A stretch of DNA of 64,000 bases from Nocardia cyriacigeorgica (GTDB lineage Bacteria; Actinomycetota; Actinomycetes; Mycobacteriales; Mycobacteriaceae), in NCBI RefSeq assembly GCF_005863245.1, contig NZ_VBUT01000002.1, positions 186,001 to 250,000 on the forward strand, in the 5' to 3' direction. Every line of letters begins with the position of its first letter. Position 1 is the stretch's first letter. The notes beneath the pieces were generated by a model, which worked only from the letters and a program-made list of their open reading frames with translations, made no database searches and was not told the DNA's origin. Shown piece after piece: positions 34,426 to 42,929 of this stretch. The translations under genes and the position numbers were made by a program.

Positions 34426-36089
34426 CGGGTGGGCGCAGTGGGCAGGTTCATAGGCACCACTGCATTGTTCACCACCCCGGCGTCGAGGGCGCGAGTCTTC
34501 TTGCGATGCCACTTCGGGATCGCCTCGCCGATACCGCCGGGCAGGTCGGCGGTGCGCGGCTTGGTCAGCACCGGAACCTCGAGTTTCGCCGAGGTGACGG
34601 TGACGTCGGCGAAGGCGGGGGTGTGCGACCACACGTCGTCCACCACGTCGGTGATGCGCACGCCGAGCCGGTGCCCGGCCGCGATCGGCCAGTCCTGCGC
34701 GAGCAACCGCACCTGCGCGGTCTCACTGACCGGCGCGATCCCGCGGGTGATGACGACGGCCTGATTGTCCGGCGCGATATCGAACAGCTCCACCGCCACC
34801 GTCGCGTTCGGCGGCCCGGCCAGCGACAACGTCGCCGACGGGATGCCCGACAGATGCACTTCGCGGTCGAACGGCGCGGTCACCGACCAGATCTCCCGGT
34901 CCGGTCCGGGCAGCAGCCCGCGATCGGTGTAGCGCCCGGTGCGCAGCTCGACCGGCACTCGCACCGTGTCGGCGGCGGGCCACTGCGTCTCACCGCGCCA
35001 CCGTCCGTCGAACTGGCCGACGGTGATCCGCGGCCCCGGAATCTGCACCTCGCGTCCGGCGACATGCTTGTCGAAGAACGCCAGCAGTTCGGTGTCGAAA
35101 TGCGGGGTCGCGCATTTTTCGTGGCAGGTCTGGTGCCCCCACTGCCCGAACCAGGCCTTGTGGTCGCCGGGTCCGAGGTTGTTCCAGAGGTCGAGGACGC
35201 GGTAGGCGCGGGTGTTGTAGTCCAGGAACCCCTGCCCGAGGAACAGCGGCGTGGTGTTGCCGCCCAGCTTGGCGACCAGGTCGCGGTCGCGCCAGAACGC
35301 GGTGTCGCTGTTGTGGTCGGTGATGTTCTCCAGGTAGCGGGCGTAGCACTGCATGGGCAGTTGCAGCGCGTTGGCCTGATATTCGGGGGAGTCGCCCGGG
35401 TGGGGCGGGGTGGAGGCGATGAGTACGTGCTCGAAACCGGCGAGGTCGGCGGGGCGCACCCCGTCCTCGGTGACGGGCTTACCGGAGAACTTCCAGGACA
35501 CGCCCTGCATGTACAGGTAGCTGTACGGGTCGACCACCGGCTCGAACGCCGCGACCGCCGCCAGCCCCTCCGGCTTGGTCGCCAGCCCCATCAACCCGGT
35601 CCACGCCTCATAGGAGGCGCCCCACATGCCGACCTTCCCGCTCGACCATGGTTGGCTCGCCGCCCACTCGACCGCCGCGGCCACATCGGACCGTTCACCC
35701 GGGCCGCCGAAATCCGGGCAGCCCGACGAACCGCCGAACCCACGCAGGTCCACGATGACGTAGGTGTAGCCGGCGTTCAGGAACAGCTCGGGCGTCAGAT
35801 TCTCCACCGACGGCCCGCCCTCGAGCCGCGGTTCGCTCAGATACGCCGAATGCGCGCGGTACGGGCTGACGGTGAGGATCACCGGCGTGCGCACGTCGTC
35901 GGCCAGACCGGCCGGGCGCAGGATGTCGGCGTGCAGGCGGGTGCCGTCGGGTGCGTCGATATACGCCTCACGCCACTGATGCGGCACCTCCGGCCGCGCG
36001 CTCGCGGTGATCGGTACGCCCGCGGTCACCACCACCAGCACGCCGACGACGAGCAGCAGTGCACGCACCAGAACAGGTCGACCACGCAC
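34422..36089 (-). CDS. CocE/NonD-family secreted hydrolase (X-Pro dipeptidyl-peptidase-like)
   Basis: A 555-residue exported serine hydrolase. From a GTG at 36089, behind GGAGG, a hydrophobic signal segment (LVRALLLVVGVLVVVTAGV) ends near ITASA. The S15-type catalytic domain follows: VILTVSPYRAH, VIVDLRGFGGSSGCPD, nucleophile GMWGASYEAWTGLMGLA, and the C-terminal galactose-binding-like PepX_C domain (ATVAVELFDIAPDNQAVVIT). It may cleave X-Pro peptides or acyl esters outside the cell. It is the first gene of the three-gene operon with the M20 peptidase and the lipase. Confidence 0.9.
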   Translation of the reverse strand: MRGRPVLVRALLLVVGVLVVVTAGVPITASARPEVPHQWREAYIDAPDGTRLHADILRPAGLADDVRTPVILTVSPYRAHSAYLSEPRLEGGPSVENLTPELFLNAGYTYVIVDLRGFGGSSGCPDFGGPGERSDVAAAVEWAASQPWSSGKVGMWGASYEAWTGLMGLATKPEGLAAVAAFEPVVDPYSYLYMQGVSWKFSGKPVTEDGVRPADLAGFEHVLIASTPPHPGDSPEYQANALQLPMQCYARYLENITDHNSDTAFWRDRDLVAKLGGNTTPLFLGQGFLDYNTRAYRVLDLWNNLGPGDHKAWFGQWGHQTCHEKCATPHFDTELLAFFDKHVAGREVQIPGPRITVGQFDGRWRGETQWPAADTVRVPVELRTGRYTDRGLLPGPDREIWSVTAPFDREVHLSGIPSATLSLAGPPNATVAVELFDIAPDNQAVVITRGIAPVSETAQVRLLAQDWPIAAGHRLGVRITDVVDDVWSHTPAFADVTVTSAKLEVPVLTKPRTADLPGGIGEAIPKWHRKKTRALDAGVVNNAVVPMNLPTAPTR

Positions 36090-36276
36090 CGCTGATTACC
36101 TCCGCATCCGTTTCAGCCCACGCGCGGGCCGGCGACGGACTACGTCGGCAGCGCACCTAAGAAGTATCGGGTTGCCGGACGAACGTCCAGCCCCGGAAAC
36201 GGGGGTGCCGCGGTCGACGTTGTCGCCGGTCGTCCCGTGGCGGGAGCGCTCACCTACGGGCACTATCCTGAGAGAC

Positions 36277-37011
36277 ATGCCAGCAGGTAAGCCCACCAAG
36301 GAAGCGAAGGCCGCGGCGAAAGCGGCCCGCAAACAGCAGTCGAAGGAGCGTCGCCAGCAGCTGTGGCAGGCGTTCCAGATGCAGCGCAAGGAAGACAAGC
36401 TGCTGTTGCCGCTGATGATCGGCGCGCTGGTCGGCATCACCGTCGTGTTCTTCCTGATCGGGCTGATCTTCGGCCTGCAATGGTTCCTGCTGCCGCTGGG
36501 CATCCTGCTCGGCGTGCTGGTCGCGTTCATCATCTTCGGCCGCAGGGTGCAGAAGTCGGTGTACACCAAGGCCGAGGGCCAGGCGGGTGCCGCGGCCTGG
36601 GTGCTGGACAACCTGCAAGGCAAATGGCGGGTCAGCAACGGCGTCGCCGCCACCACCCAGCTCGATGCCGTGCACCGCGTGGTCGGCCTGCCCGGCGTGA
36701 TTTTCGTCGCCGAGGGTTCGCCGCAGCGGTTGAAGTCGCTGCTGGCGCAGGAGAAGAAGCGCACCGCCCGCCTCGTCGGCGACACCCCGATCTACGACGT
36801 CATCGTCGGCAACGAAGAGGGCCAGGTCCCGCTCAAGGACCTCCAGCGCTACCTCACCAAGCTGCCCCGCAATATCGACGCCAAGCGCATCGACCTCATC
36901 GAAGGCCGCCTCGCCGCCCTCAGCGCCCGCAGCGGCCCGGCCCTGCCGAAGGGCCCGATGCCCGCTGGCGCCAAGATGCGCGGCGTGCAGCGCACCATTC
37001 GCAGGCGCTGA
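36277..37011 (+). CDS. DUF4191 membrane protein
   Basis: A 244-residue protein with a very basic start (about residues 1-45, many Lys and Arg), two closely spaced membrane helices (PLMIGALVGITVVFFLIGLI and WFLLPLGILLGVLVAFIIFG, about 50-90) and a soluble C-terminal domain ending in a basic tail. Homologues lie beside glnA1 and lipoyl genes in mycobacteria (Rv2219). The function is not known. The ATG at 36277 is the usual start MPAGKPTKEAKA. Confidence 0.88.
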   Translation: MPAGKPTKEAKAAAKAARKQQSKERRQQLWQAFQMQRKEDKLLLPLMIGALVGITVVFFLIGLIFGLQWFLLPLGILLGVLVAFIIFGRRVQKSVYTKAEGQAGAAAWVLDNLQGKWRVSNGVAATTQLDAVHRVVGLPGVIFVAEGSPQRLKSLLAQEKKRTARLVGDTPIYDVIVGNEEGQVPLKDLQRYLTKLPRNIDAKRIDLIEGRLAALSARSGPALPKGPMPAGAKMRGVQRTIRRR

Positions 37012-37031
37012 CGGCTGCCTGATTCCCCGGC

Positions 37032-37069
37032 AAGGGCCGGCGTTCCCGAACCATGGAGCGTCGGCCCTT
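37032..37069. terminator. Hairpin between convergent genes
   Basis: AAGGGCCGGCG and CGTCGGCCCTT form an 11-bp stem with one mismatch and a loop of about 16 bases between the DUF4191 gene and the convergent DUF2568 gene. Confidence 0.5.
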
Positions 37070-37118
37070 CGCGTATGAGCGTGTGCGGACGAACGGCGCA
37101 TGTCCGAACGTCACGTGT

Positions 37119-37487
37119 TCAGGAAGTGATCAGCCAGCGAAGCCGGTCGTGTGCGATGACGTGATAGATCGCCAGGATCGCGCCGAATGCCAACGCCCAC
37201 CACGGCAGACCGGCCGCCCAGAGCGCGGCGGCCCCACCGAACAGCACCACCGCCTCCACTATCAGCCGCACCCGGCCGGAGACCGCGATAGGCGCTTTAC
37301 CACTGCGGCTCGGGTCGTCCGGCACCGCGAATGTGCCCCACAGCGCGGCCGCCGCAACCGGCAAGATGACCACCAGCGCGTATTTCCATGGCGAATCGAA
37401 GGCCCGCCAGCCGAGCAGGCCGAAGGCAGTGAGGGCGGTGAGCTCGAGGACGAGCCGAACGGCGAGCATGGCCGGATTCGATGACAC
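37119..37487 (-). CDS. DUF2568 (YrdB-like) membrane protein
   Basis: A 122-residue protein made of four hydrophobic helices (LVLELTALTAFGLLGWRAF, YALVVILPVAAAALWGTFAV, VRLIVEAVVLFGGAAALWAA and WWALAFGAILAIYHVIAH) with the small PDDPSRSGKAP loop characteristic of the YrdB family between helices 2 and 3. Function unknown. It lies between the convergent DUF4191 gene and the same-strand RDD gene. Confidence 0.82.
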   Translation of the reverse strand: MSSNPAMLAVRLVLELTALTAFGLLGWRAFDSPWKYALVVILPVAAAALWGTFAVPDDPSRSGKAPIAVSGRVRLIVEAVVLFGGAAALWAAGLPWWALAFGAILAIYHVIAHDRLRWLITS

Positions 37488-37533
37488 CGCGGCAGCCTAT
37501 TGCCAGCTGATAGGTATGCCCCGGAGCGAGAGG

Positions 37534-38064
37534 TCAGCGCGCGCGAACCACCGCGGTTCCGGTCGCCCGATCGTGCATACCGCGCCCATCGGCGTCGGTG
37601 AACAATGCGGGCACCACGAAGATGAGCAACAGCTGACGGCCGAGTGCGCGGACGAATCCGACCCGCACCGGGGCATCGACGCGGATCACCCGCAACCGCA
37701 GGAAGTACTGCCCCGGGGTGAACCCGAACAACGTCACCGCGAGGATGCCGACGACCACCCACACCATCCAGGTCGGCGTGCTCAATGCGCTCACCACGGC
37801 CTCGAAGTTGGTCGGCGGCTGTTGACCCGCCGGGACGTCCGCCTCGGCGATGATCCGCTGCGGGTCGGGCCGCACGATCAGGGCCGCGATGCCCATCGCG
37901 ATCACCCAGTCCACCATCAGCGCGGCGATACGGCGGCCCATGCCGACCAGCGAGCCCGCGCCCTCGCGCGGCAACCCGATGTGTTCGCCGCGGAACTCGG
38001 GGGTTGCCGGATCGCCCGGATCCGCTGTCGGTCCGGAGAGCCAGGATCCGGTGATGCGTGCCAT
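37534..38064 (-). CDS. RDD-family membrane protein
   Basis: A 176-residue membrane protein. The RDD signature is modified but present: RRIAALMVDWVIAMGIAALI (about 44-63), with the first Arg and the Asp in place, and GFTPGQYFLRLRVIRVDAPV with the GxSxGK-like turn. Homologues sit immediately before glnA1 in mycobacteria (Rv2219A). A transport role is suggested for RDD proteins, unproven here. The start ATG is at 38064; the much longer frame running to 39768 lies antisense to glnA1. Confidence 0.85.
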   Translation of the reverse strand: MARITGSWLSGPTADPGDPATPEFRGEHIGLPREGAGSLVGMGRRIAALMVDWVIAMGIAALIVRPDPQRIIAEADVPAGQQPPTNFEAVVSALSTPTWMVWVVVGILAVTLFGFTPGQYFLRLRVIRVDAPVRVGFVRALGRQLLLIFVVPALFTDADGRGMHDRATGTAVVRAR

Positions 38065-38202
38065 GGCTTCCAGAATAGGTGGGCAGGTGAGCCCGCCGAC
38101 GACCGCATAACCGGTGCTCACGCCGTCGGCCCAGGTCACCAATGGCAGAATGACGTCACCGTCAGAGCATGGGTGGCACATGCCACCCGTTCGGTAGCAC
38201 GT

Positions 38203-38240
38203 GTAACACTGGCGAAACACAACCTTGACTGCCGGGAAAC
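38203..38240 (+). promoter_or_regulatory. Tandem GlnR boxes upstream of glnA1
   Basis: Two boxes follow GTNAC-n6-GAAAC: GTAACACTGGCGAAAC (38203-38218, exact match) and TTGACTGCCGGGAAAC (38225-38240, second half exact). Their starts are 22 bases apart, two helical turns. This is the arrangement known for GlnR-controlled glnA promoters in Streptomyces. They lie 77-114 bases before the start codon, well placed for activation under nitrogen limitation. Confidence 0.75.
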
Positions 38241-38316
38241 ACCGCGTCCATACCGTCTGGTCGCGACGCCCATGCAATCGACACTGGCCTGGGAAACTAT
38301 CCGTAAGGAGAACTAA

Positions 38317-39753
38317 GTGACGTTCAGCACGGCCGACGAGGTCATCAAATACATCGCCGATGAGGACGTCGAATACGTCGACATCCGCTTCAGCGATCTT
38401 CCCGGTGTTCAGCAGCACTTCTCCATCCCGGCGAAGGCTTTCACCGCCGACCTGGCCGAGGAAGGGCTGGCGTTCGACGGTTCCTCCGTGCGTGGTTTCC
38501 AGTCGATCGACGAGTCGGACATGCTGCTGCTGCCCGACTACAGCACCGCGCAGCTGGATCCGTTCCGCGCCGCCAAGACGCTGAACCTGAACTTCTTCGT
38601 GCACGACCCGTTCACCCGCGAGGCCTACTCCCGCGACCCGCGCAACATCGCGCGTAAGGCGGAGGAGTACCTGCGTTCGACCGGTATCGCCGACACCGCG
38701 TACTTCGGTGCCGAGGCGGAGTTCTACATCTTCGACTCCATCCGTTACGACTCGGCCATGAACGGCGCGTTCTACGAGATCGAGTCGGTCTCCGGTTCCT
38801 GGAACACCGGTGCCGAGTTCAACCCGGACGGCACCCTCAACCGCGGCTACAAGGTCCGCAACAAGGGCGGTTACTTCCCCGTCGCGCCGTACGACCACTA
38901 CGTCGACCTGCGCGACAAGATCGCCACCAACCTGCAGCAGGCCGGTTTCGAGCTCGAGCGCGGCCACCACGAGGTCGGCACCGCCGGCCAGGCCGAGATC
39001 AACTACAAGTTCAACACCCTGCTCTCGGCGGCCGACGACCTGCAGCTGTTCAAGTACATCGTCAAGAACACCGCGTGGCAGGAAGGCAAGACCGTCACCT
39101 TCATGCCGAAGCCGCTCTTCGGTGACAACGGCTCGGGCATGCACGTGCATCAGTCGCTGTGGAAGGACGGCAAGCCGCTGTTCCACGACGAGTCCGGTTA
39201 CGGTGGCCTGTCGGATCTGGCCCGCCACTACATCGGCGGCATCCTGCACCACGCGCCGTCGCTGCTGGCGTTCACCAACCCGACCGTGAACTCCTACCAC
39301 CGCCTGGTCCCGGGCTACGAGGCCCCGATCAACCTGGTGTACTCGCAGCGCAACCGTTCCGCCGCGGTCCGCATCCCGGTCACCGGCAACAACCCGAAGG
39401 CCAAGCGCATCGAGTTCCGCGCGCCGGACTCCTCGGGTAACCCGTACCTGGCCTTCGCCGCCATGATGATGGCCGGCCTGGACGGCATCAAGCGCAAGAT
39501 CGAGCCGCTGGCCCCGGTCGACAAGGACCTCTACGAGCTCCCGCCGGAGGAGGCCAAGAACATCCCGCAGGCCCCCACCAGCCTGGCCACGGTCATCGAC
39601 CGCCTCGAGGCCGATCATGACTACCTCACCGAAGGCAACGTCTTCACCGAGGACCTGATCGAGACCTGGATCAACATCAAGCGCGAGCAGGAAATCGCCC
39701 CGGTGAACCTGCGTCCGCACCCCTACGAGTTCGAGCTGTACTTCGACGTGTAA
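38317..39753 (+). CDS. glnA1: Glutamine synthetase type I
   Basis: The main, adenylylatable ammonium-assimilating glutamine synthetase, 478 residues. Hallmarks are [19 protein letters not shown] (about 48-66), EAEFYIFDS with the metal Glu, [25 protein letters not shown] and [12 protein letters not shown]. The adenylylation loop is intact, with Tyr406 in [11 protein letters not shown], the target of GlnE. The GTG start has AAGGAG at ideal spacing. Expression is probably under GlnR through the tandem boxes upstream, and it ends in a strong hairpin. Confidence 0.97.
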   Translation: MTFSTADEVIKYIADEDVEYVDIRFSDLPGVQQHFSIPAKAFTADLAEEGLAFDGSSVRGFQSIDESDMLLLPDYSTAQLDPFRAAKTLNLNFFVHDPFTREAYSRDPRNIARKAEEYLRSTGIADTAYFGAEAEFYIFDSIRYDSAMNGAFYEIESVSGSWNTGAEFNPDGTLNRGYKVRNKGGYFPVAPYDHYVDLRDKIATNLQQAGFELERGHHEVGTAGQAEINYKFNTLLSAADDLQLFKYIVKNTAWQEGKTVTFMPKPLFGDNGSGMHVHQSLWKDGKPLFHDESGYGGLSDLARHYIGGILHHAPSLLAFTNPTVNSYHRLVPGYEAPINLVYSQRNRSAAVRIPVTGNNPKAKRIEFRAPDSSGNPYLAFAAMMMAGLDGIKRKIEPLAPVDKDLYELPPEEAKNIPQAPTSLATVIDRLEADHDYLTEGNVFTEDLIETWINIKREQEIAPVNLRPHPYEFELYFDV

Positions 39754-39776
39754 ATCGAAGTCACGCACGATCTTTC

Positions 39777-39808
39777 GAGCCCTCCCGCACTCCGGTGCGG
39801 GAGGGCTC
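39777..39808 (+). terminator. glnA1 terminator
   Basis: A perfect 14-bp stem GAGCCCTCCCGCAC with a 4-base loop TCCG, 24 bases after the glnA1 stop. Confidence 0.85.
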
Positions 39809-39946
39809 GTCCCGTTCCTGCGCTTCGTTTCGGAGTAGATCAGGAATCGAGAAGCGGCGTGTGGCCTGCGCTGGCTAGCGTGATACGAAGTTCGCGTCGC
39901 GCATGGATCCGCGCGGCGTCCGGGGCCGAGGACTGGAGGTCAGGCG

Positions 39947-40414
39947 ATGGCAGGGGATCAGCAGGTGGGTGGGCAGCGTAAGCCCGGTACGCCGGGGCCG
40001 CTGTCGCGGTGGTTCCAGAAGAAGATGAACGCCCGCACCGCCGCCAAGATGCGCCGCAAGGGCAGCGGCAAGGTGATGGGCATGAACGTGCTGATCCTGC
40101 ACACGATCGGCCGCCGCAGCGGGCAGCGCCGCGAAACACCGCTCGCCTGGTTCGACGACGGCGACGCCAAGCTGATCGTGGCCTCCGGTGGCGGGAGCGT
40201 GAACCCCGACTGGTACGCCAACCTGACGGCCCACCCCGAGCAGGTTTCGATCGAACTCCCCGGCGAGGGCAGCTTCGATGTCACTCCGCAGACCCTCGAC
40301 GGCACCGACCGCGAGGACGCCTGGAAGCGCATCGTCGCCGAGGAGCCGCGCATCGGGAAGTATCAGAAGAAGTCCAAGCGGATCTACCCGGTCGTCCGGC
40401 TCACCCCACGCTGA
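39947..40414 (+). CDS. Deazaflavin (F420)-dependent nitroreductase-family protein
   Basis: A 155-residue member of the DDN/DUF385 split-barrel family that uses F420H2. The diagnostic run is VLILHTIGRRSGQRRETPLA (about 48-67), followed by VASGGGSVNPDWYANLTAHP (about 80-99), including the NP-x-W-x-x-N-L core. The basic N-terminal helix is typical of Ddn homologues and may touch the membrane. The substrate, possibly a quinone or a nitro compound, is unknown. Presence fits a mycobacterial/nocardial genome that makes F420. Confidence 0.92.
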   Translation: MAGDQQVGGQRKPGTPGPLSRWFQKKMNARTAAKMRRKGSGKVMGMNVLILHTIGRRSGQRRETPLAWFDDGDAKLIVASGGGSVNPDWYANLTAHPEQVSIELPGEGSFDVTPQTLDGTDREDAWKRIVAEEPRIGKYQKKSKRIYPVVRLTPR

Positions 40415-40421
40415 ACCCGGT

Positions 40422-40685
40422 TCAGTCGGTGGGGCCCTCGCACCAGTCGTCGAACGCGTCGAACGCGGGCTCGACCTGCGGCGGCACCATGTCTTCGATC
40501 CGATCCTCGATCGGCTCCCACATCGCCGCGCACTCCGGCGGCGCCGGCGGCAGCATCTCAACGAACCGCGTCAACGGCGATTCCGGTTCCGGCGCCTCCG
40601 GCTGGGCTGCCGCCACCCCGGCCCCGGTAAACGTCATGGCCGCCGCGATTCCGACGGACGCGATCACTCGATGTGCACCACCCAT
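40422..40685 (-). CDS. Small secreted protein with two cysteines
   Basis: An 87-residue exported protein. A signal peptide (IASVGIAAAMTFTGAGVAAA) probably ends after VAAAQ near residue 27. The mature 60 residues are acidic and Pro/Glu-rich, with two cysteines (PPECAAMW and DDWCEG) that can form one disulfide. Function unknown. Convergent with the F420-type gene, seven bases apart. Confidence 0.72.
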   Translation of the reverse strand: MGGAHRVIASVGIAAAMTFTGAGVAAAQPEAPEPESPLTRFVEMLPPAPPECAAMWEPIEDRIEDMVPPQVEPAFDAFDDWCEGPTD

Positions 40686-41059
40686 GGCAACCTCCTGAAC
40701 AGCTCCGTTTCCAACCGGCGGCGGTCGGCCGCCTCGCCGGTCGCATACCCGGGTTCGGGCTGCCTACGCGGGACGTCCGCAATCACGCCGTCCGCGCTCA
40801 GCCGCCCGGTAGCCGAACGCCGCGCGTGACTGCCGAGCTGCGCGCACATCGACGCCGTTCCCTGGGCGGCCTCGTCGTCTGCGGTCCGGCGTCCGCGCGA
40901 TGCCTGAGGCCGGTGTATGGCGCGTGCTGGAATCGGCCGAGTCGCGCGGCTGAATGCCGTGCACGTCGGGGGCGGGTGGCGCACACTACTCGGGAACAGA
41001 GGCCCGATAGGGAGTAGCCGGGAGGTGGTCTCGGCGAGCAGCGGAAGGGAATCGGAGCG
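40686..41059. other. Intergenic region without a supported gene
   Basis: This 374-base stretch separates two divergent genes. Frames exist on both strands but look like GC-rich noise (Arg/Pro/Gly-rich, no ribosome sites). I see no RNA gene or strong dyad. The promoters of both neighbours must be here. Confidence 0.5.
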
Positions 41060-41389
41060 ATGGCGATCCGCGAACGACCAGGACCGGCGAACCTCGACAC
41101 CACACTCGTCTACGGTCAACCCTTCGAGACCGCCGACGGCGCCACGATCATCACCGTCGCGCAGCGCTACGGGCGTTTCGCCCCCGGAGTGCGGCCGGTA
41201 GGAGTCTTCACCATCCGTAACGGGGAGGCCGTCTGGGAGCCGGCCGTCGACGTCAACCGGATCGCATTGCTCGGCGAATGTCTCGGCCTGCTCTCCGTCG
41301 TGATCGTCACCCTCGCCGTCTTCCGCCGCCCACCCTGGCCCGACCTGTCCCGTCATCGGACCCGGCGCCGGTCACGCTCGCCGGAATGA
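41060..41389 (+). CDS. GerW/YtfJ-like domain protein with C-terminal membrane helix
   Basis: A 109-residue protein. The N-terminal half (GQPFETADGATIITVAQRYG, then RPVGVFTIRNGEAVWEPAVD) follows the pattern of the GerW/YtfJ sporulation-protein family: a glycine, a 'ADGATIITVA' strand and an 'RPVGV-I-NGEAVW-P' strand pair. It then continues into a membrane helix (ALLGECLGLLSVVIVTLAVF, about 73-92) and a basic tail. In non-sporulating actinomycetes these small proteins have unknown roles. The start ATG has GGAGCG close by. Confidence 0.65.
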   Translation: MAIRERPGPANLDTTLVYGQPFETADGATIITVAQRYGRFAPGVRPVGVFTIRNGEAVWEPAVDVNRIALLGECLGLLSVVIVTLAVFRRPPWPDLSRHRTRRRSRSPE

Positions 41390-41500
41390 ACGTCCCGCCG
41401 CCCCGCTTCCCAGGTGAACCTACCGTTGTGGCAAGGCTTTTCACTTGACCGCAGCGTCCGGTCGCCCGCGCCGGTCCACGGTGCCGTCGCACGGGAAAGG

Positions 41501-42073
41501 TCACCGCTGACCTGCTCGCCCCAAGCGGCCGCCCAGACCCGACGTGCACAAAGTCTCGAACCGCCGCCACGCCGTCGCGGGCGGCGTCGGGGTCTTCGGA
41601 TCGATGACCGACCCGAGCAGCCCGATCAAACCCCAGGACAGGAACGCGATGGTGTCGGCGAACTCGCGGTCGTCCATGTCGAGCGCCACCGCGAGCTGCT
41701 CGGACAGGATGCTGCTGATCGACTGCTGGTAGGCGCGCAGCACCGTCGCGCTGCTCTTCGGCCCGATGAGCGGCTGATAGACGTCCGGATAGTCGGCGGC
41801 CAGCTGGAACATCACCCGCAGCGGTGCCAGCGGTGATCCGGTCGTCCCGCGCACCCGCTCGATCTCCCGGCGCAGGAACTCGGTGCAGCTCACCACCAGC
41901 AGATCGTCCTTATCGCGGTAGTGCGCATAGAAGGTGGACCGTCCGACATCGGCCCGGTCGATGACGTCGGTGACCGTCACCCGCTCGTACCCGCGTTCGA
42001 TCATCAGCTCGATCAGCGCACGATGCAGCAGGTCGCGGGTGCGGCGAACGCGGCGATCGGGGGATTCGGCCAT
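41501..42073 (-). CDS. TetR-family transcriptional regulator
   Basis: A 190-residue repressor-type regulator. The N-terminal HTH reads RRTRDLLHRALIELMIERGY, VTVTDVIDRADVGRSTFYAH and YRDKDDLL (about 10-60). The ligand-binding helices that follow are family-specific; the effector cannot be predicted. The ATG at 42073 gives the usual length, while the frame continues to 42205 into the promoter region of the divergent methyltransferase, which is the likely target 107 bases away. Confidence 0.9.
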   Translation of the reverse strand: MAESPDRRVRRTRDLLHRALIELMIERGYERVTVTDVIDRADVGRSTFYAHYRDKDDLLVVSCTEFLRREIERVRGTTGSPLAPLRVMFQLAADYPDVYQPLIGPKSSATVLRAYQQSISSILSEQLAVALDMDDREFADTIAFLSWGLIGLLGSVIDPKTPTPPATAWRRFETLCTSGLGGRLGRAGQR

Positions 42074-42180
42074 GCCGGCTCTCTTCTCGGGCGGACAGTT
42101 TCGGTGGATCTGTGCGGAAACGAACGGATCCGCGGTCTTTGATTCTGGCCGGAAACGGGTGGAATTCCGACGATTGAGAC

Positions 42181-42855
42181 ATGTCAGGAAACGATCAGTC
42201 AGCACGCACCATGTTCGTCGACGACGCCGACACCGGTCTCGTCATCTCCGGCCTGCGCCGCTACAACCTGTTCACCGCCGTGTTCTTCCTCGGCCGCCAC
42301 CCCCGCCTCATCCGTGACTTGGCCGCGGCCAGCGGCGCCGAGCCGGGGGATCGGGCACTCGATATCGGTTGCGGCCCGGGCAAACTCGTGCGCGCGCTCG
42401 GCGATGTGGTCGGCCCGACCGGCTCGGCCACCGGCGTCGACCCCTCTCGCACCGCCATCGAGCACAACCGCACCCACGACTCGGCGCCCAATCACCGCTA
42501 CGTGCAATCCGCGGCCCAGCAGCTCGACTTCGCCGACGCCGAATTCGATGTCATCACATGCACTTTCGTCATGCACCACATCCCCGATCAGCATCGCGCC
42601 ACGGCCATCGACGAGATGTATCGCGTCCTGCGACCCGGCGGCCGCCTGCTGCTCGCCGACGCCCATCCCTCACCGCGGTTCCGCGCGATATTCGCCCGGA
42701 TCATGCGCCTGACCGGCAACGGCGGCCATGATGACCCGTTCGCCGACGTCGATATCCGCCGCTACACCGAAACCCTCCGCGCAGCAGGCTTCACCAACCC
42801 GCGCTTCTCCGTCAGCCGATACTCCACCGGCATCCTCACCGCCATCAAGCCGTAA
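42181..42855 (+). CDS. Class I SAM-dependent methyltransferase (UbiE/MenG-like)
   Basis: A 224-residue methyltransferase with motif I ALDIGCGPGKLVRALGDVVG (about 59-78), acidic ATGVDPSRTAIEHN, motif post-I QQLDFADAEFDVITCTFVMH and the YRVLRPGGRLLLADAHPS segment characteristic of the UbiE-like group. An N-terminal helical stretch (YNLFTAVFFLGRHPRLIRDL) contacts substrate in relatives. It is divergent from the TetR gene and probably regulated by it. It ends next to a very long hairpin. Confidence 0.87.
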   Translation: MSGNDQSARTMFVDDADTGLVISGLRRYNLFTAVFFLGRHPRLIRDLAAASGAEPGDRALDIGCGPGKLVRALGDVVGPTGSATGVDPSRTAIEHNRTHDSAPNHRYVQSAAQQLDFADAEFDVITCTFVMHHIPDQHRATAIDEMYRVLRPGGRLLLADAHPSPRFRAIFARIMRLTGNGGHDDPFADVDIRRYTETLRAAGFTNPRFSVSRYSTGILTAIKP

Positions 42856-42861
42856 CGCGCT

Positions 42862-42922
42862 GCCGAGTGCTACATGAGCGAGGGGTCTGCTCGACGTTTG
42901 CCTCGCTCATGTAGCACTCGGC
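42862..42922. repeat. Perfect 22-bp inverted repeat with 17-base loop
   Basis: The arm at 42862-42883 (begins GCCGAGTGCTACATGAGC) is repeated exactly in inverse at 42901-42922 around a 17-base loop. It fills the gap between two convergent genes ending at 42855 and 42930. It can serve as a bidirectional terminator, but the stem is longer and less GC-rich than the other terminators in the window, so a dispersed intergenic repeat is possible. Confidence 0.8.
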
Positions 42923-42929
42923 GGGCGCG

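Noticed and set aside
37534..39768. A 744-codon minus frame covering glnA1 antisense
   Set aside because: Only the last 176 codons (from 38064) are the RDD protein; the rest is shadow of glnA1.
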